Source of the DNA: Candidatus Pacearchaeota archaeon
GTDB lineage: Archaea > Nanobdellota > Nanobdellia > Pacearchaeales > GW2011-AR1
DNA length: 23,218 nucleotides
Assembly (NCBI GenBank): GCA_002687255.1
Contig: NYZR01000006.1
Location: 6,866-30,083, forward strand
Direction: 5' to 3'
The position numbers and the translations under genes are program-made. How positions within the stretch are numbered: position 1 is the stretch's first letter; each line of letters opens with the position of its first letter. This document shows positions 13,746-21,990 of this stretch, one piece after another. The notes under the pieces are model-generated. The model saw only the letters and a program-made list of their open reading frames with translations, did not search any database and was not told the DNA's origin.

Positions 13746-13761
13746 TCCCTTCTTACGTGCA

Positions 13762-14415
13762 ATGGATAACGAAATAAAGCAACAAATTCTGAAGTCGAAT
13801 ACGAGCCTAGTTGGCATTGTCTGCAAGGACGGCGTAGTCATGGGTGCAGATCGAAGGTCTACAGCAGGAACCCTCATTCTTAATAAGAAATCAGAAAAAA
13901 TTCACAAAATCAACGAGAACATGTTGGCCTCTTACACCGGAAGCGTGTCAGACATCCTTCTCACCAACAAGATGATCGCAGCAGAGTTGAGATTAAAAGA
14001 ATTAAAAACAAAGGCAAGAACAACCGTAAGCGAGGCAGCAAACCTTCTTTCGATGATGGTCTACCGAAACATAAGAACGCCAAGTATGATTCCAAGCATG
14101 GTCGGAACACTTTTAGCAGGAGTAAATGAAGACGGGACAACAGAACTCTATTCCATAGAGCCAGCAGGAAGCCCAGTAAAGGTGGACGAATACGACGCAA
14201 ACTTCTCATCTGGAATGCCCTACATTCTCGGACTGCTAGAAAGACTCTGGAAGAAAGATATGCCCGTCAAAGAGGGTGTGGAGCTTGCAAAAGAAGCTCT
14301 GAAAGCTTCAACACAAAGAGACTCAGGTTCTGGCAATGGCATAGACGTTTTCACAGTAACAAAAGAAGGAATAAAACACGTCGTAGCAGAAGAAATCGTC
14401 CCCAACTACCAATAA
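13762..14415 (+). CDS. psmB: Proteasome beta subunit (20S core peptidase)
   Basis: Catalytic subunit of the archaeal 20S proteasome, an N-terminal-threonine hydrolase. 217 residues. With a 13-residue propeptide removed before Thr14, the mature chain starts TSLVGIVCKDG. Counting from Thr1 gives Asp17 (in GADRR), Lys33 (in KKSEKI) and, by alignment to the Thermoplasma subunit, the SSG serine and the RDSGSG Asp/Ser pair, so the active site is complete. The residue before Thr1 is Asn, not the usual Gly. ATG 13762 is chosen because MDNEIKQQILK resembles other archaeal propeptides; GTG 13735 would add nine residues. The gene follows rad50 and lies 5 nt before aCPSF1/FttA, a pairing I recall from other archaea. 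Confidence 0.95.
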   Translation: MDNEIKQQILKSNTSLVGIVCKDGVVMGADRRSTAGTLILNKKSEKIHKINENMLASYTGSVSDILLTNKMIAAELRLKELKTKARTTVSEAANLLSMMVYRNIRTPSMIPSMVGTLLAGVNEDGTTELYSIEPAGSPVKVDEYDANFSSGMPYILGLLERLWKKDMPVKEGVELAKEALKASTQRDSGSGNGIDVFTVTKEGIKHVVAEEIVPNYQ

Positions 14416-14420
14416 GAGAA

Positions 14421-16313
14421 ATGGCTGACATCTTGAAAAGCATTAAGGAAGAATTGCCAGGTTTAGTCAAAGACGCCTCGTTCGAAGGAGCCAACATCGT
14501 CCTCTACACCGACAAAAAAGAATTCTTCAAATCCGGAGAAACAAAAGTCAAAGCAGTCGTGGAAAGAATAAAGAAACGTGTAGAGCTTCGAGCAGACAAG
14601 AAAATCCTCGCCTCCCAAGAAGACACCGAGAAAACCATTCGTGGTTTAGCACCTCCGGAAGCAGAAATCACCAACATCATTTTTGATTCTCAACGCTCCG
14701 TTGTTATCATCGAAGCCAAAAAACCCGGGCTCGTGATCGGAAAGCAAGGATCCATCCTCCAAGACCTCAAAAAATCCACATTCTGGTTTCCAGTCGTCCA
14801 GCGTTCTCCATCCATCCCTTCCAAAATAACCGAAAAAATCCGATCAGTCTTGTATGCCAATACCACATACAGAAGAAAGTTTCTGAATAACATCGGAAAG
14901 AAGATCTATGAAAACTGGAACCCCGAAAAAATGGATATGTGGATCAGACTTACATATCTTGGTGGAGGAAGACAGGTCGGACGTTCTTGCCTCTTGCTGC
15001 ATACGCCCAATTCCAAGGTGCTCTTAGACTGTGGCATCAACCCAGCATTCTCCGAGGGACAAGAACGCTTCCCCTACTTAGACGTCGCAGAAATAGGAGA
15101 CCTCAATTCCATAGACGCCATAGTCCTCAGCCACGCCCACACAGATCACGCAGGTCTCATCCCCTACTTATACAAAATGGGATACAAAGGCCCCGTCTAT
15201 ATGACCCCTCCAACACGAGACATCGCCGCCCTCCTAGCATTAGATTTCGTCGGCGTCGCTTACAAGCAAGCCGCAGCTCCACTCTATCGGGCTGAAGACA
15301 TTAAAGAAATGGTTAGGCATTCCATCACACTCAACTATGGGGAAGTGCATGACATCACTCCAGACATCAGAATCACATTCTATAACGCAGGACACGTGCT
15401 CGGCTCCGCACAAACACATATCAACATCGGAAACGGCCTCCATAACTTTGTCTACGGCGGCGACACCAAATACGGGAAAACCCGCTTGTTAGATCCAGCA
15501 CATAATCATTTCCCAAGAATCGAAACACTCCAGATGGAAGCAACCTACGGCCTTAAGCAAGATGTCCTCCCACCAAGGCGTGAAGTAGAACAAACATTCC
15601 TAGCCCTCGCAAAAAAAACACTAGAATCCGGAGGAAAAGTGCTCATGCCAGAACTAGGTCTCGGCCACTCCCAAGAATCTCTCCTTAGAATGGAGGAGGC
15701 AGTTCGCCGAGGAGAACTACCAAATGTTCCAGTTTATGTAGACGGTATGATCTGGGACATCAACGCCATTCACACCGCATATCCCGATTACCTCAGCGCA
15801 TCTGTCCGTTCTCAAGTCTTCCAAGATAACAACCCTTTCCTTTCCCCCATCCTGAAGAGAATCGGCTCCCCTGCAGAGAGAAAAGCGGTCTTAGAAGGAG
15901 GCCCGTGCATAATAATAGCAACATCAGGTATGCTTACTGGAGGGGCTTCTGTAGAATATTTCAAGCAACTATCAGACAACCCTAAAAACTTAATGGTCTT
16001 TGGATGTTACCAAGCCGTCGGTTCTCTCGGACGTCGTGTTCAGGAAGGAGAAAAAGAAATCGTCCTTGGCCCCGAAGAAGGAAACGAACGAATCAGTGTA
16101 AAGATGAGCATACAAACGATCAATGGTCTCTCTGCCCATTCAGGAAGGAACGAACTCATGCAATACATCAGTCGTATGAATCCCAAACCAAAGAGAATTA
16201 TCATCAACCACGGAGAAGTCTCAAAATGTATCGACTTAGCCTCTTCCCTTTACAAAGCCAATCGTGTCGAGACGCTCGTTCCTAGAAATTTAGAGACCAT
16301 AAGATTAAAATAA
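14421..16313 (+). CDS. fttA: KH-domain beta-CASP ribonuclease aCPSF1/FttA
   Basis: Archaeal homologue of the cleavage/polyadenylation nuclease CPSF73; in studied archaea it cleaves nascent RNA 3' ends and terminates transcription. 630 residues, near the usual ~640. Order: N-terminal KH-like domains (1-~150, with GLVIGKQGS near 104-112), metallo-beta-lactamase domain and inserted beta-CASP domain, then the C-terminal lactamase part. Metal motifs: LLDCG, HAHTDH (238-243), NAGHVLGSA and YGGDTKYG. Beta-CASP motifs: Glu in QMEATYG, His in LSAHSGR and His in IINHGE. All catalytic positions are present. The usual VGR.QE stretch reads LGHSQE here (comparison from memory). Five nucleotides separate it from psmB, so the two form an operon. 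Confidence 0.95.
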   Translation: MADILKSIKEELPGLVKDASFEGANIVLYTDKKEFFKSGETKVKAVVERIKKRVELRADKKILASQEDTEKTIRGLAPPEAEITNIIFDSQRSVVIIEAKKPGLVIGKQGSILQDLKKSTFWFPVVQRSPSIPSKITEKIRSVLYANTTYRRKFLNNIGKKIYENWNPEKMDMWIRLTYLGGGRQVGRSCLLLHTPNSKVLLDCGINPAFSEGQERFPYLDVAEIGDLNSIDAIVLSHAHTDHAGLIPYLYKMGYKGPVYMTPPTRDIAALLALDFVGVAYKQAAAPLYRAEDIKEMVRHSITLNYGEVHDITPDIRITFYNAGHVLGSAQTHINIGNGLHNFVYGGDTKYGKTRLLDPAHNHFPRIETLQMEATYGLKQDVLPPRREVEQTFLALAKKTLESGGKVLMPELGLGHSQESLLRMEEAVRRGELPNVPVYVDGMIWDINAIHTAYPDYLSASVRSQVFQDNNPFLSPILKRIGSPAERKAVLEGGPCIIIATSGMLTGGASVEYFKQLSDNPKNLMVFGCYQAVGSLGRRVQEGEKEIVLGPEEGNERISVKMSIQTINGLSAHSGRNELMQYISRMNPKPKRIIINHGEVSKCIDLASSLYKANRVETLVPRNLETIRLK

Positions 16314-16325
16314 ATTCACAACAAT

Positions 16326-16334
16326 TCTTAAATA
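16326..16334 (+). promoter_or_regulatory. TATA element for the 16356-16721 gene
   Basis: TCTTAAATA centred about 26 bp before ATG 16356. Confidence 0.55.
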
Positions 16335-16355
16335 CCTCCCTTTCTGAAGAAAATT

Positions 16356-16721
16356 ATGGTAGTCGTTGAAGTTATAAAAGGGGAAAGAACATTACAAGAA
16401 GGAGAGACCACTTTAATTGAGCCTCTCACATCCCATCCTGACAAAATGTTTTTCATAGGTGGCTTTAAGTATCACCGATTGCACAGTGGGAAAGAGGAAC
16501 TTCTTTTTGAACACGGGTATAAACTATATCATCCCGGAGAGTGGAATGGAAACCTCATTCCTTTAATTCTCCCCAGTTCTTCGCCAAAGGTAAAACTCAA
16601 GTATAGTCCAAAGGGGATATCAAATGTCTGGCAAGGTGATGAGATACGAACACAACTAGAACAAGCTTGGACAGGCAGAGGGAGGATTTACGTGAATCTC
16701 TTTGTAGATTGTTCTCAGTAA
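16356..16721 (+). CDS. Hypothetical soluble protein, 121 aa
   Basis: A 121-residue protein with no signal peptide or membrane helix. It looks beta-rich: alternating strands VVVEVIKGER, KMFFIGGFKYHRL, ELLFEHGYKLYHP and KVKLKYSPKG, ending with RIYVNLFVDC. I do not recognise a family or a catalytic motif. A leaderless promoter supports the start. It is followed by the presenilin-like protease gene, which has its own TATA element, so co-function is not implied by an operon. Confidence 0.6.
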   Translation: MVVVEVIKGERTLQEGETTLIEPLTSHPDKMFFIGGFKYHRLHSGKEELLFEHGYKLYHPGEWNGNLIPLILPSSSPKVKLKYSPKGISNVWQGDEIRTQLEQAWTGRGRIYVNLFVDCSQ

Positions 16722-16730
16722 CTATAAAAA
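16722..16730 (+). promoter_or_regulatory. TATA element for the presenilin-like protease gene
   Basis: CTATAAAAA centred about 26 bp before ATG 16752, overlapping the end of the preceding gene region. Confidence 0.6.
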
Positions 16731-16751
16731 CCTCTCCCTCCTGGGGAGAAA

Positions 16752-17675
16752 ATGAAACATGCTCTCAAAATAACTCTAATCTTATTGGGTATGTTCTTCA
16801 TCACGCAATTAATCGGTCTAGCAGTCATCAACGCTTACACCTCAACAACACAAACCATAACTCACACGAACGGCACCATTGAAAATATCCAAGTAGAAAA
16901 ACAAATCCCTTACGGGCTCGATCCTCCAGCAGACACCACACCAGAAACCACACTCGTTTCGATCGTCATAGCAATTCTTCTCGCAGTCTTGATCATGTTC
17001 ATGCTCATGAGGTTCAAAGCAGAAATCTTCCTCAGAATCTGGTTCTTCTCTGTCGTCGCCCTAGCCATAGGCATATCACTCAATGCAGTATTCATGTCCT
17101 GGCAGCACGGAGCCCTAATAGCATTAGCAATTTCCGTGCCTCTAGCATATCTCAAGGTCTACCAACGCCACATGCTTGTCCACAACGCAACAGAACTCTT
17201 AGTCTACCCGGGCATTGCAGTCATCTTCGTCCCACTTCTCAACATCTGGACGTCTGTTGTCCTTCTCGTTCTCATCTCTATCTATGACATGTATGCCGTC
17301 TGGCATGCCGGCTTTATGCAAAAAATGGCACACTACCAAATCAAACAACTCAAGGTCTTCTCCGGATTCTTCGTCCCATATCTGGGAGCAAAACAAAAAG
17401 CCAAAATAGCAAATCTCAGCTCAAAAGAAAAAGCAACCAAGAAAATCAAAGTCAATCTCGCAATCCTCGGCGGCGGAGACGTAGTCTTCCCCCTCATCCT
17501 CGCAGGTGTCGTCCTCCAACACCTCGGTCTTTTCCAAGCCCTCACTATCTCAGTGGGTGCAACAATTGCCCTGGCCGCTTTGTTCTGGAAATCACAAAAA
17601 GGAAAGTTCTACCCAGCGATGCCGTTTATTTCTGCAGGCTGTCTGGCCGCATTAGCACTAGTTTACGTGCTATAG
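16752..17675 (+). CDS. Presenilin/SPP-family intramembrane aspartyl protease
   Basis: A 307-residue polytopic membrane protease of the archaeal presenilin homologue group (PF06550-like), which cleaves substrates within the membrane. About nine hydrophobic helices are visible, starting with residues 7-28. The catalytic pair is D179 in IYDMYAVW (the YD motif) and D243 in GGGDVVFP (the GxGD motif). The third conserved element, PAL in helix nine, is PAMPF (288-292), so Leu is Met. A long extracytoplasmic loop with an NGT sequon (about 30-65) follows helix one, and a basic cytoplasmic loop (about 210-232) precedes the GxGD helix. Start supported by TATA at -26. Possible roles are signal-peptide remnant removal or regulated proteolysis; substrates are unknown. 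Confidence 0.9.
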   Translation: MKHALKITLILLGMFFITQLIGLAVINAYTSTTQTITHTNGTIENIQVEKQIPYGLDPPADTTPETTLVSIVIAILLAVLIMFMLMRFKAEIFLRIWFFSVVALAIGISLNAVFMSWQHGALIALAISVPLAYLKVYQRHMLVHNATELLVYPGIAVIFVPLLNIWTSVVLLVLISIYDMYAVWHAGFMQKMAHYQIKQLKVFSGFFVPYLGAKQKAKIANLSSKEKATKKIKVNLAILGGGDVVFPLILAGVVLQHLGLFQALTISVGATIALAALFWKSQKGKFYPAMPFISAGCLAALALVYVL

Positions 17676-17707
17676 ATGTCACCCCACAGTTACAACAAAA
17701 TACAAAC

Positions 17708-17716
17708 ATTTAAATA
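17708..17716 (+). promoter_or_regulatory. TATA element for the TrmB-family operon
   Basis: ATTTAAATA centred 26 bp before ATG 17738; the only clear promoter ahead of the four-gene run 17738-19398. Confidence 0.65.
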
Positions 17717-17737
17717 CCCCACATTCACCACCTATAC

Positions 17738-18514
17738 ATGATGGTTAAATCAGACCTCGTGAAGAAGATTAAGGAATACTTTAATCTGAACATTTATGAG
17801 ACGAAAGTCTGGCTTGCCCTCTTAAACAAAGGAATCGCTTCTGCAGGTGAAATCGCAGAGATTTCTGGCGTCCCACGATCAAGGACATATGACGTTCTCG
17901 AATCTCTAGAGAAGCGTGGATTCGCTATTGTTCAGATTGGTAAGCCAGTCAAATACATCGCAGTAAAACCAACAGAAGTCCTAGAAAAAATGAAGACGCT
18001 CACCCTAAACGAAGCACAAGAAAAAGTAACTTCTCTCGGAAATCTAAAGGAAACACAAGAATACGCAGAGCTAGAACAACTCCACAACGAAGGAATCACC
18101 CCAATCAAATCTCACGATCTCACAGGTTCTATGAGGGGAAGAGCGAACATTCTCGGCCGAGTCCGAGAATTGATGGAAAACGCAGAAAAAGACGTTTTGA
18201 TCTGCACTTCTGCTGAAGACTTCGAAGACAAGGCACGTGTTTTGCTTCCAACCCTTGAAAGGCTCAACAAAAACGCCATCAAAGTAAAGATCGCCCTAGC
18301 CGGAGAAGAAGACAAAGTCAGGAAGCTCAACGCCAAGCACAACCTCAACGCTAAGCATGTCCAAACTCCTGCCCGACTTTTCATGGCCGACAAAAAGGAA
18401 GCCTGCTTCATGATCACGCCCGAAGGAGCTGATGAAGATATTGGTATCTGGTTGAACGCCCCATACTTCACTTCCGCCCTATCTAGTATGGTCGAGCAAA
18501 GTCTGAAAAACTAA
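17738..18514 (+). CDS. TrmB-family transcriptional regulator
   Basis: A 258-residue regulator. N-terminal winged helix (about 8-85): LNIYETKVWLALLNKGIASAGEIAEISGVPRSRTYDVLESLEKRGFA is the typical TrmB helix-turn-helix, followed by the wing QIGKPVKYIAVKP. A helical linker (about 88-125) leads to a C-terminal sensor-like domain (about 130-255) of the phospholipase-D-like/TrmB type, with strands KDVLICTS and IKVKIALAGE. In characterised relatives the C-terminal domain binds sugars; the ligand here cannot be read. ATG 17738 and ATG 17741 are adjacent; the TATA spacing favours the first. It heads an apparent operon with three small genes. Confidence 0.88.
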   Translation: MMVKSDLVKKIKEYFNLNIYETKVWLALLNKGIASAGEIAEISGVPRSRTYDVLESLEKRGFAIVQIGKPVKYIAVKPTEVLEKMKTLTLNEAQEKVTSLGNLKETQEYAELEQLHNEGITPIKSHDLTGSMRGRANILGRVRELMENAEKDVLICTSAEDFEDKARVLLPTLERLNKNAIKVKIALAGEEDKVRKLNAKHNLNAKHVQTPARLFMADKKEACFMITPEGADEDIGIWLNAPYFTSALSSMVEQSLKN

Positions 18515-18526
18515 GGATCCAAAGAA

Positions 18527-18733
18527 ATGACATCAATTTTCAACCCTGAGATTGAAGGAGACTCTAACAGCTACGATTTGCCCCGGAAGGGAATAAAAAG
18601 ACACGACATAGACCCAAGAGAAGTAACTGAGAGGGGGATTTTACTCTTATTAAATGGGCATGAAAAAGACCCTCTGGTAGAAGCTGCAGTCAGAAGAATC
18701 GACCCCGACTATTTCGAAAGAATGAGGAACTAA
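18527..18733 (+). CDS. Hypothetical 68-aa protein in TrmB operon
   Basis: A 68-residue acidic soluble protein with no recognised domain; an amphipathic C-terminal helix (residues ~30-66, EVTERGILLLLNGHEKD and VEAAVRRIDPDYFERM) may mediate interaction. It lies 12 nt after the TrmB gene, preceded by GGATCCAAAGAA, and 9 nt before the next gene, so it is read as part of the same transcript. It has no promoter of its own. Confidence 0.6.
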   Translation: MTSIFNPEIEGDSNSYDLPRKGIKRHDIDPREVTERGILLLLNGHEKDPLVEAAVRRIDPDYFERMRN

Positions 18734-18742
18734 GGAGAAAAC

Positions 18743-19063
18743 ATGGCAGAAAAAGAAGAAAGAGAGCGCCTTCCAGAAAGAACATGGGTTGATCACGTCT
18801 TAGGTCCCATTCCTGGTGTGGGGCTGCATCGGGCATGGAGAAGGAGCAAGAAGTATAATGGAACAATGGGAGATCACTTGCGAACAATCGCACAAGCGGC
18901 TTATACATCTGTGACGATGGCCCTCCTTGGGCATTATACACATATCGGACTCAGAACTGGCGAGTGGAACGCTCTAAACCAGGTAGAAAACATCCTACAG
19001 CAGAAGGTTGACGAATTAGAGGGCCACAGGAGAAACACATTTATTATTTCTCCAATAGAATGA
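18743..19063 (+). CDS. Hypothetical 106-aa protein with one possible membrane helix
   Basis: A 106-residue protein: charged N-terminus (MAEKEERERLPERTW), a GPIPGVGLHRAW stretch, then a moderately hydrophobic segment (about 54-72, AQAAYTSVTMALLGHYTHIG) followed by LRTGEWNALNQVEN and a charged tail. I have an impression of similar small proteins, with a Gly/Pro turn, then a tyrosine-containing hydrophobic helix and a TGEWN-like motif, in other DPANN-type genomes, but cannot name a family. A good GGAGAA ribosome-binding sequence precedes ATG 18743, as expected for an internal operon gene. Confidence 0.58.
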   Translation: MAEKEERERLPERTWVDHVLGPIPGVGLHRAWRRSKKYNGTMGDHLRTIAQAAYTSVTMALLGHYTHIGLRTGEWNALNQVENILQQKVDELEGHRRNTFIISPIE

Positions 19064-19074
19064 GAAAATAGAAA

Positions 19075-19398
19075 ATGAATCCAACACGACCAGGAACATA
19101 CCAGAAAGCACTAGCAGATCAACTAATCACCGAATTCGGCGGAAAAATAGAAGATTCTGGCGGAATTGGATCTGATGCAGCAACATACAAGATCAGGGGA
19201 ACTAATAGCGAACCAGGGCCTGCAAGAGCAAGAGAGATAGTGAGTCGGTTCTATGCCGAACAAATTCCTCCCATGAACGACCTACGTGGTGATGGCACAC
19301 TCTTTGAGTCAGAAGACGAAGAGAGAATGGACGCAGTAAATCTAACTTGTTTTGAAGGACACAATGAGGTCCTTCTCACCGTTGCTAAGCTGAGGTAA
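19075..19398 (+). CDS. Hypothetical 107-aa protein, last gene of TrmB operon
   Basis: A 107-residue soluble, acidic protein without recognised domain (begins MNPTRPGTYQKALADQL). Residues ~20-45 contain the pattern FGGKIEDSGGIGSDAATYKI, and the C-terminal end (HNEVLLTVAKLR) looks like a beta strand; an alpha/beta fold is plausible. It starts 11 nt after the previous gene. Its last 14 nt overlap the 3' end of the convergent CCA-adding enzyme gene. Confidence 0.58.
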   Translation: MNPTRPGTYQKALADQLITEFGGKIEDSGGIGSDAATYKIRGTNSEPGPARAREIVSRFYAEQIPPMNDLRGDGTLFESEDEERMDAVNLTCFEGHNEVLLTVAKLR

Positions 19399-20656
19399 CC
19401 TCCCTGACAGAGGTTTTAGTCAAACCCATCTCCCCAACCAATTTCTTATTATTCCCCAACCAATTTCTCAACCATGCAGACCCTTTCCTATCAAAATCTT
19501 CCTTCACCCACCAAAAACCTCCCCTCTCAAACGACCCAGAATTAGCCTTCTGAAAAGCCCCAACCGCATCCTTCATAGAAACCCTCGGTCCTCGCCGCAA
19601 AACCTCCTTCCTAGGCTCCAAAACAAAATACACATCCGCACTCTGCTCATCCGAGTAAACGAACTCTGACCTCCTAACCTCGAAGTATTGACCCAAAACA
19701 GATTCCACAAACAAGGCAAACTTCTTCAGCTTCGTCCCAGCTATATCACCGGCCTGCCGATCCGTCTCCAAATGCAAAGCAACAAGCTCACCTTTCAATC
19801 GAGCAAGACCTTCAACATTCAGCCCTTTCTTTTCGAAATGATTTACTGAAGGTCTTTTCAAAAACGCCCGCAAAGCCGCCTGCAATTTCTCAAAAGCTCC
19901 AAAAGACAAAGCAGCCCCCGCATTCCTCTCCTTCCAAGTGGGATCAACTATGACAAGAGGACCCTCTTGCCGGGCCTCATTCAACGCAAACCCTATCTCC
20001 GATTTAGACCGATACAACTTAGCAGGATCCAAAACCAACCGCTCACCCTTCTTCACCTTCACCAAGGCCTTGGCCATCTTCTCAAAACTACCATAATATA
20101 TCACCAAACATTCAAGAGCATATCCAGACAGCCCTTGTATATATGATTCAGCCCCATAAACCCCCTGTGCCCTGGTAAAAGTTTTAGCAAGAGCAATCTC
20201 CCTTCCTAAATTCCGATCAGCACGCAACGCCTTAGCAACCCAATTCACATGAAAGTAACTCAAATCAGTCACATTCTCTGCCAAGGCAGGCCGAGCAACC
20301 TTCTCCACAGGAACCACTTCAAAAACCAGACCCTCGCCCGCAGCAACCTCAAAATAATCCCTACTCCCATGTAATCTCGTCACCGAATAACTCAGTTTCC
20401 CAGCAACCAGGCCCACAACCTTCTCCAATCTCCCCACAAAATCTCCCTTCCCAGAAAACCGAACAAAAACATCAACATCATACTTCTCCTTCTTAACAAG
20501 CGTCCCCTTAGCAAAACTCCCTCCAACAAACACCTGAGCCTTTCCCACTTGTTTTTGCAAGGCAGCAACAAACTCTTTCACTTTCGCACGCAAGGCTACG
20601 GTCTCTTCTCGAGACGGCATAAAATTCAATTCCTTCAAGACGCTTTGCACACTCAT
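19385..20656 (-). CDS. cca: CCA-adding enzyme (archaeal class I tRNA nucleotidyltransferase)
   Basis: Adds or repairs the 3' CCA of tRNAs, needed here because the tRNA-Thr gene does not encode CCA. 423 residues. The nucleotidyltransferase head carries GGSFAKGT (45-52) and the metal-binding DVD pair (D60 and D62), with a third acidic residue in the VFEVVPVEK strand. The central helical domain contains KTFTRAQGVYGAESYIQGLSGYALE, matching archaeal class I enzymes, and is followed by body and tail domains. The frame begins with a TTG at 20671, but ATG 20656 is preferred because a TATA element lies 26 bp upstream. Convergent overlap of 14 nt with the preceding gene; divergent from the CNNM gene. 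Confidence 0.95.
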   Translation of the reverse strand: MSVQSVLKELNFMPSREETVALRAKVKEFVAALQKQVGKAQVFVGGSFAKGTLVKKEKYDVDVFVRFSGKGDFVGRLEKVVGLVAGKLSYSVTRLHGSRDYFEVAAGEGLVFEVVPVEKVARPALAENVTDLSYFHVNWVAKALRADRNLGREIALAKTFTRAQGVYGAESYIQGLSGYALECLVIYYGSFEKMAKALVKVKKGERLVLDPAKLYRSKSEIGFALNEARQEGPLVIVDPTWKERNAGAALSFGAFEKLQAALRAFLKRPSVNHFEKKGLNVEGLARLKGELVALHLETDRQAGDIAGTKLKKFALFVESVLGQYFEVRRSEFVYSDEQSADVYFVLEPRKEVLRRGPRVSMKDAVGAFQKANSGSFERGGFWWVKEDFDRKGSAWLRNWLGNNKKLVGEMGLTKTSVREVTSA

Positions 20657-20677
20657 CAACAATAAAACCAAGAATGG

Positions 20678-20686
20678 TATTTAATC
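20678..20686 (-). promoter_or_regulatory. TATA element for cca
   Basis: GATTAAATA on the minus strand, centred about 26 bp before ATG 20656. Confidence 0.55.
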
Positions 20687-20715
20687 CTTTGGAGATAGTA
20701 AAGAATTGCGGAATC

Positions 20716-20724
20716 TATTTAAAC
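20716..20724 (+). promoter_or_regulatory. TATA element for the CNNM-family gene
   Basis: TATTTAAAC centred about 36 bp before ATG 20756. The implied ~10-nt leader contains GAGAGGTC, a Shine-Dalgarno-like sequence, unlike the leaderless genes around it. Confidence 0.5.
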
Positions 20725-20755
20725 AGAAATCCCGATCTAAACCAGAGAGGTCAAC

Positions 20756-21988
20756 ATGCCAACCGCACAAATAATTACGTTAGTGATTCTTATTTTTCTA
20801 TCAGCACTATTCTCAGGAATAGAGACTGCATTGATGTCACTCAGTAACATCAAAGTAAACGCTCTTTTAAAACAGGGAAAGAAGGGAGCACAGACACTCC
20901 ATAGAATAAAACAAAAGCCTCACAAGCTAATAATTACAATCCTTATCGGAAATAATTTAGTAAACATCGGAGCAGCTTCTCTCGCAACAGTCATCTTCAC
21001 AGAAATGTTCGGATCAAGCGGCGTAGGCATAGCAACAGGGGTCATGACATTCCTTATCCTTGTCTTTGGGGAGATAACACCAAAGACGTTCGCAACCCAA
21101 AATGCAGAAAGGGTTTCTCTTGCGGTAGCAAGACCAATAGAACTCCTTTCAATCATCCTCTCTCCAATCGTGAAAATCTTCGAAGTCATCTCACATGTCA
21201 TGTCTAAACTTCTCGGCTCAAAAGAAGAGGAAGAACTTTCGGAAGAAGAATTAAGAACAATTGTAACAATGGGGGCAAAAGAGGGGGTCCTCAACAAAGA
21301 AGCTGCAGAGATGATGCATAACGTTATGGAATTCAAGGGGACAAAAGTGACACAGGTCATGACACCAGATGTGAAGGTAGAGATGGTAGATGGAAAAAAG
21401 AAACTACATCAGATTCTAGACTTTGTAGTAAAAACACCCTTCTCAAGGTATCCAATATACGGAGAAACAAAGGATAAGATCATAGGGGTATTGGATGTGG
21501 ACGATGTGTTAAGATATACAAAGGAGAAGAAGCTAACCAGGTCTGTCAAAAGCATAGCCCGTGAAGTCATGTTCGTTCCAAGGTCAAAAGAAATAGATGA
21601 CCTTCTAACTGAATTTGAAAGAGAGAAGAAACAAATGGCCATCGTAGTAGATGAATATGGAGAGGTCTCCGGACTGATAACAGTTGAGGACATTCTAGAA
21701 GAAATAGTTGGAGACATCTTTGACAAAAGCCATAGGGAAAGCGTATTCATCAAAAAAGTAAATGAAAAGCTGGTAAGGGTAGACGCAAAAGCTTCAGTAG
21801 AAGAAGTAAATAAAATCCTTCATCTCGGATTGAAAGCAGAAAATTTCAGCACAATGGCAGGATTTGTTGTGCATAGATTAAAGAGGCTGCCCAAGAGAGG
21901 AGAAAAGATCAAACTAAGCAAGGTCACCATTGAGGTGGACAAGGTAACAAAGCAAGGAGTCGAAAGCTTGAAGATACGGAAAGAATAG
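20756..21988 (+). CDS. CNNM/CorC-family membrane protein (DUF21-CBS pair-CorC_HlyC)
   Basis: A 410-residue membrane protein of the CNNM/CorC family, linked in studied members to magnesium or other divalent cation efflux. Order: DUF21 transmembrane domain (about 1-150) with about four helices including residues 4-26 and the conserved GIETALMSLS and VFGEITPKTFA motifs; CBS pair (about 205-325), with the PFSRYPIYGETKDKIIGVLD and VVDEYGEVSGLITVEDILE signatures; and a C-terminal CorC_HlyC domain (about 335-410). The older name 'hemolysin' for this family is misleading. It is one of the few genes here with a Shine-Dalgarno-containing leader. It is divergent from cca and ends 2 nt before the convergent zinc-ribbon gene. 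The transported ion is not determinable from sequence. Confidence 0.92.
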   Translation: MPTAQIITLVILIFLSALFSGIETALMSLSNIKVNALLKQGKKGAQTLHRIKQKPHKLIITILIGNNLVNIGAASLATVIFTEMFGSSGVGIATGVMTFLILVFGEITPKTFATQNAERVSLAVARPIELLSIILSPIVKIFEVISHVMSKLLGSKEEEELSEEELRTIVTMGAKEGVLNKEAAEMMHNVMEFKGTKVTQVMTPDVKVEMVDGKKKLHQILDFVVKTPFSRYPIYGETKDKIIGVLDVDDVLRYTKEKKLTRSVKSIAREVMFVPRSKEIDDLLTEFEREKKQMAIVVDEYGEVSGLITVEDILEEIVGDIFDKSHRESVFIKKVNEKLVRVDAKASVEEVNKILHLGLKAENFSTMAGFVVHRLKRLPKRGEKIKLSKVTIEVDKVTKQGVESLKIRKE

Positions 21989-21990
21989 GA

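Noticed and set aside
13735..13761. GTG start for the proteasome beta subunit
   Set aside because: It would lengthen the propeptide with MISSPFLRA, overlap rad50 and is unlike archaeal propeptides; kept only as an alternative because a TATA-like element is 31 bp upstream.
20756..21988. Hemolysin/toxin call for the CNNM-family gene
   Set aside because: DUF21-CBS-CorC_HlyC proteins were historically named hemolysins, but domain content points to ion transport or its regulation.
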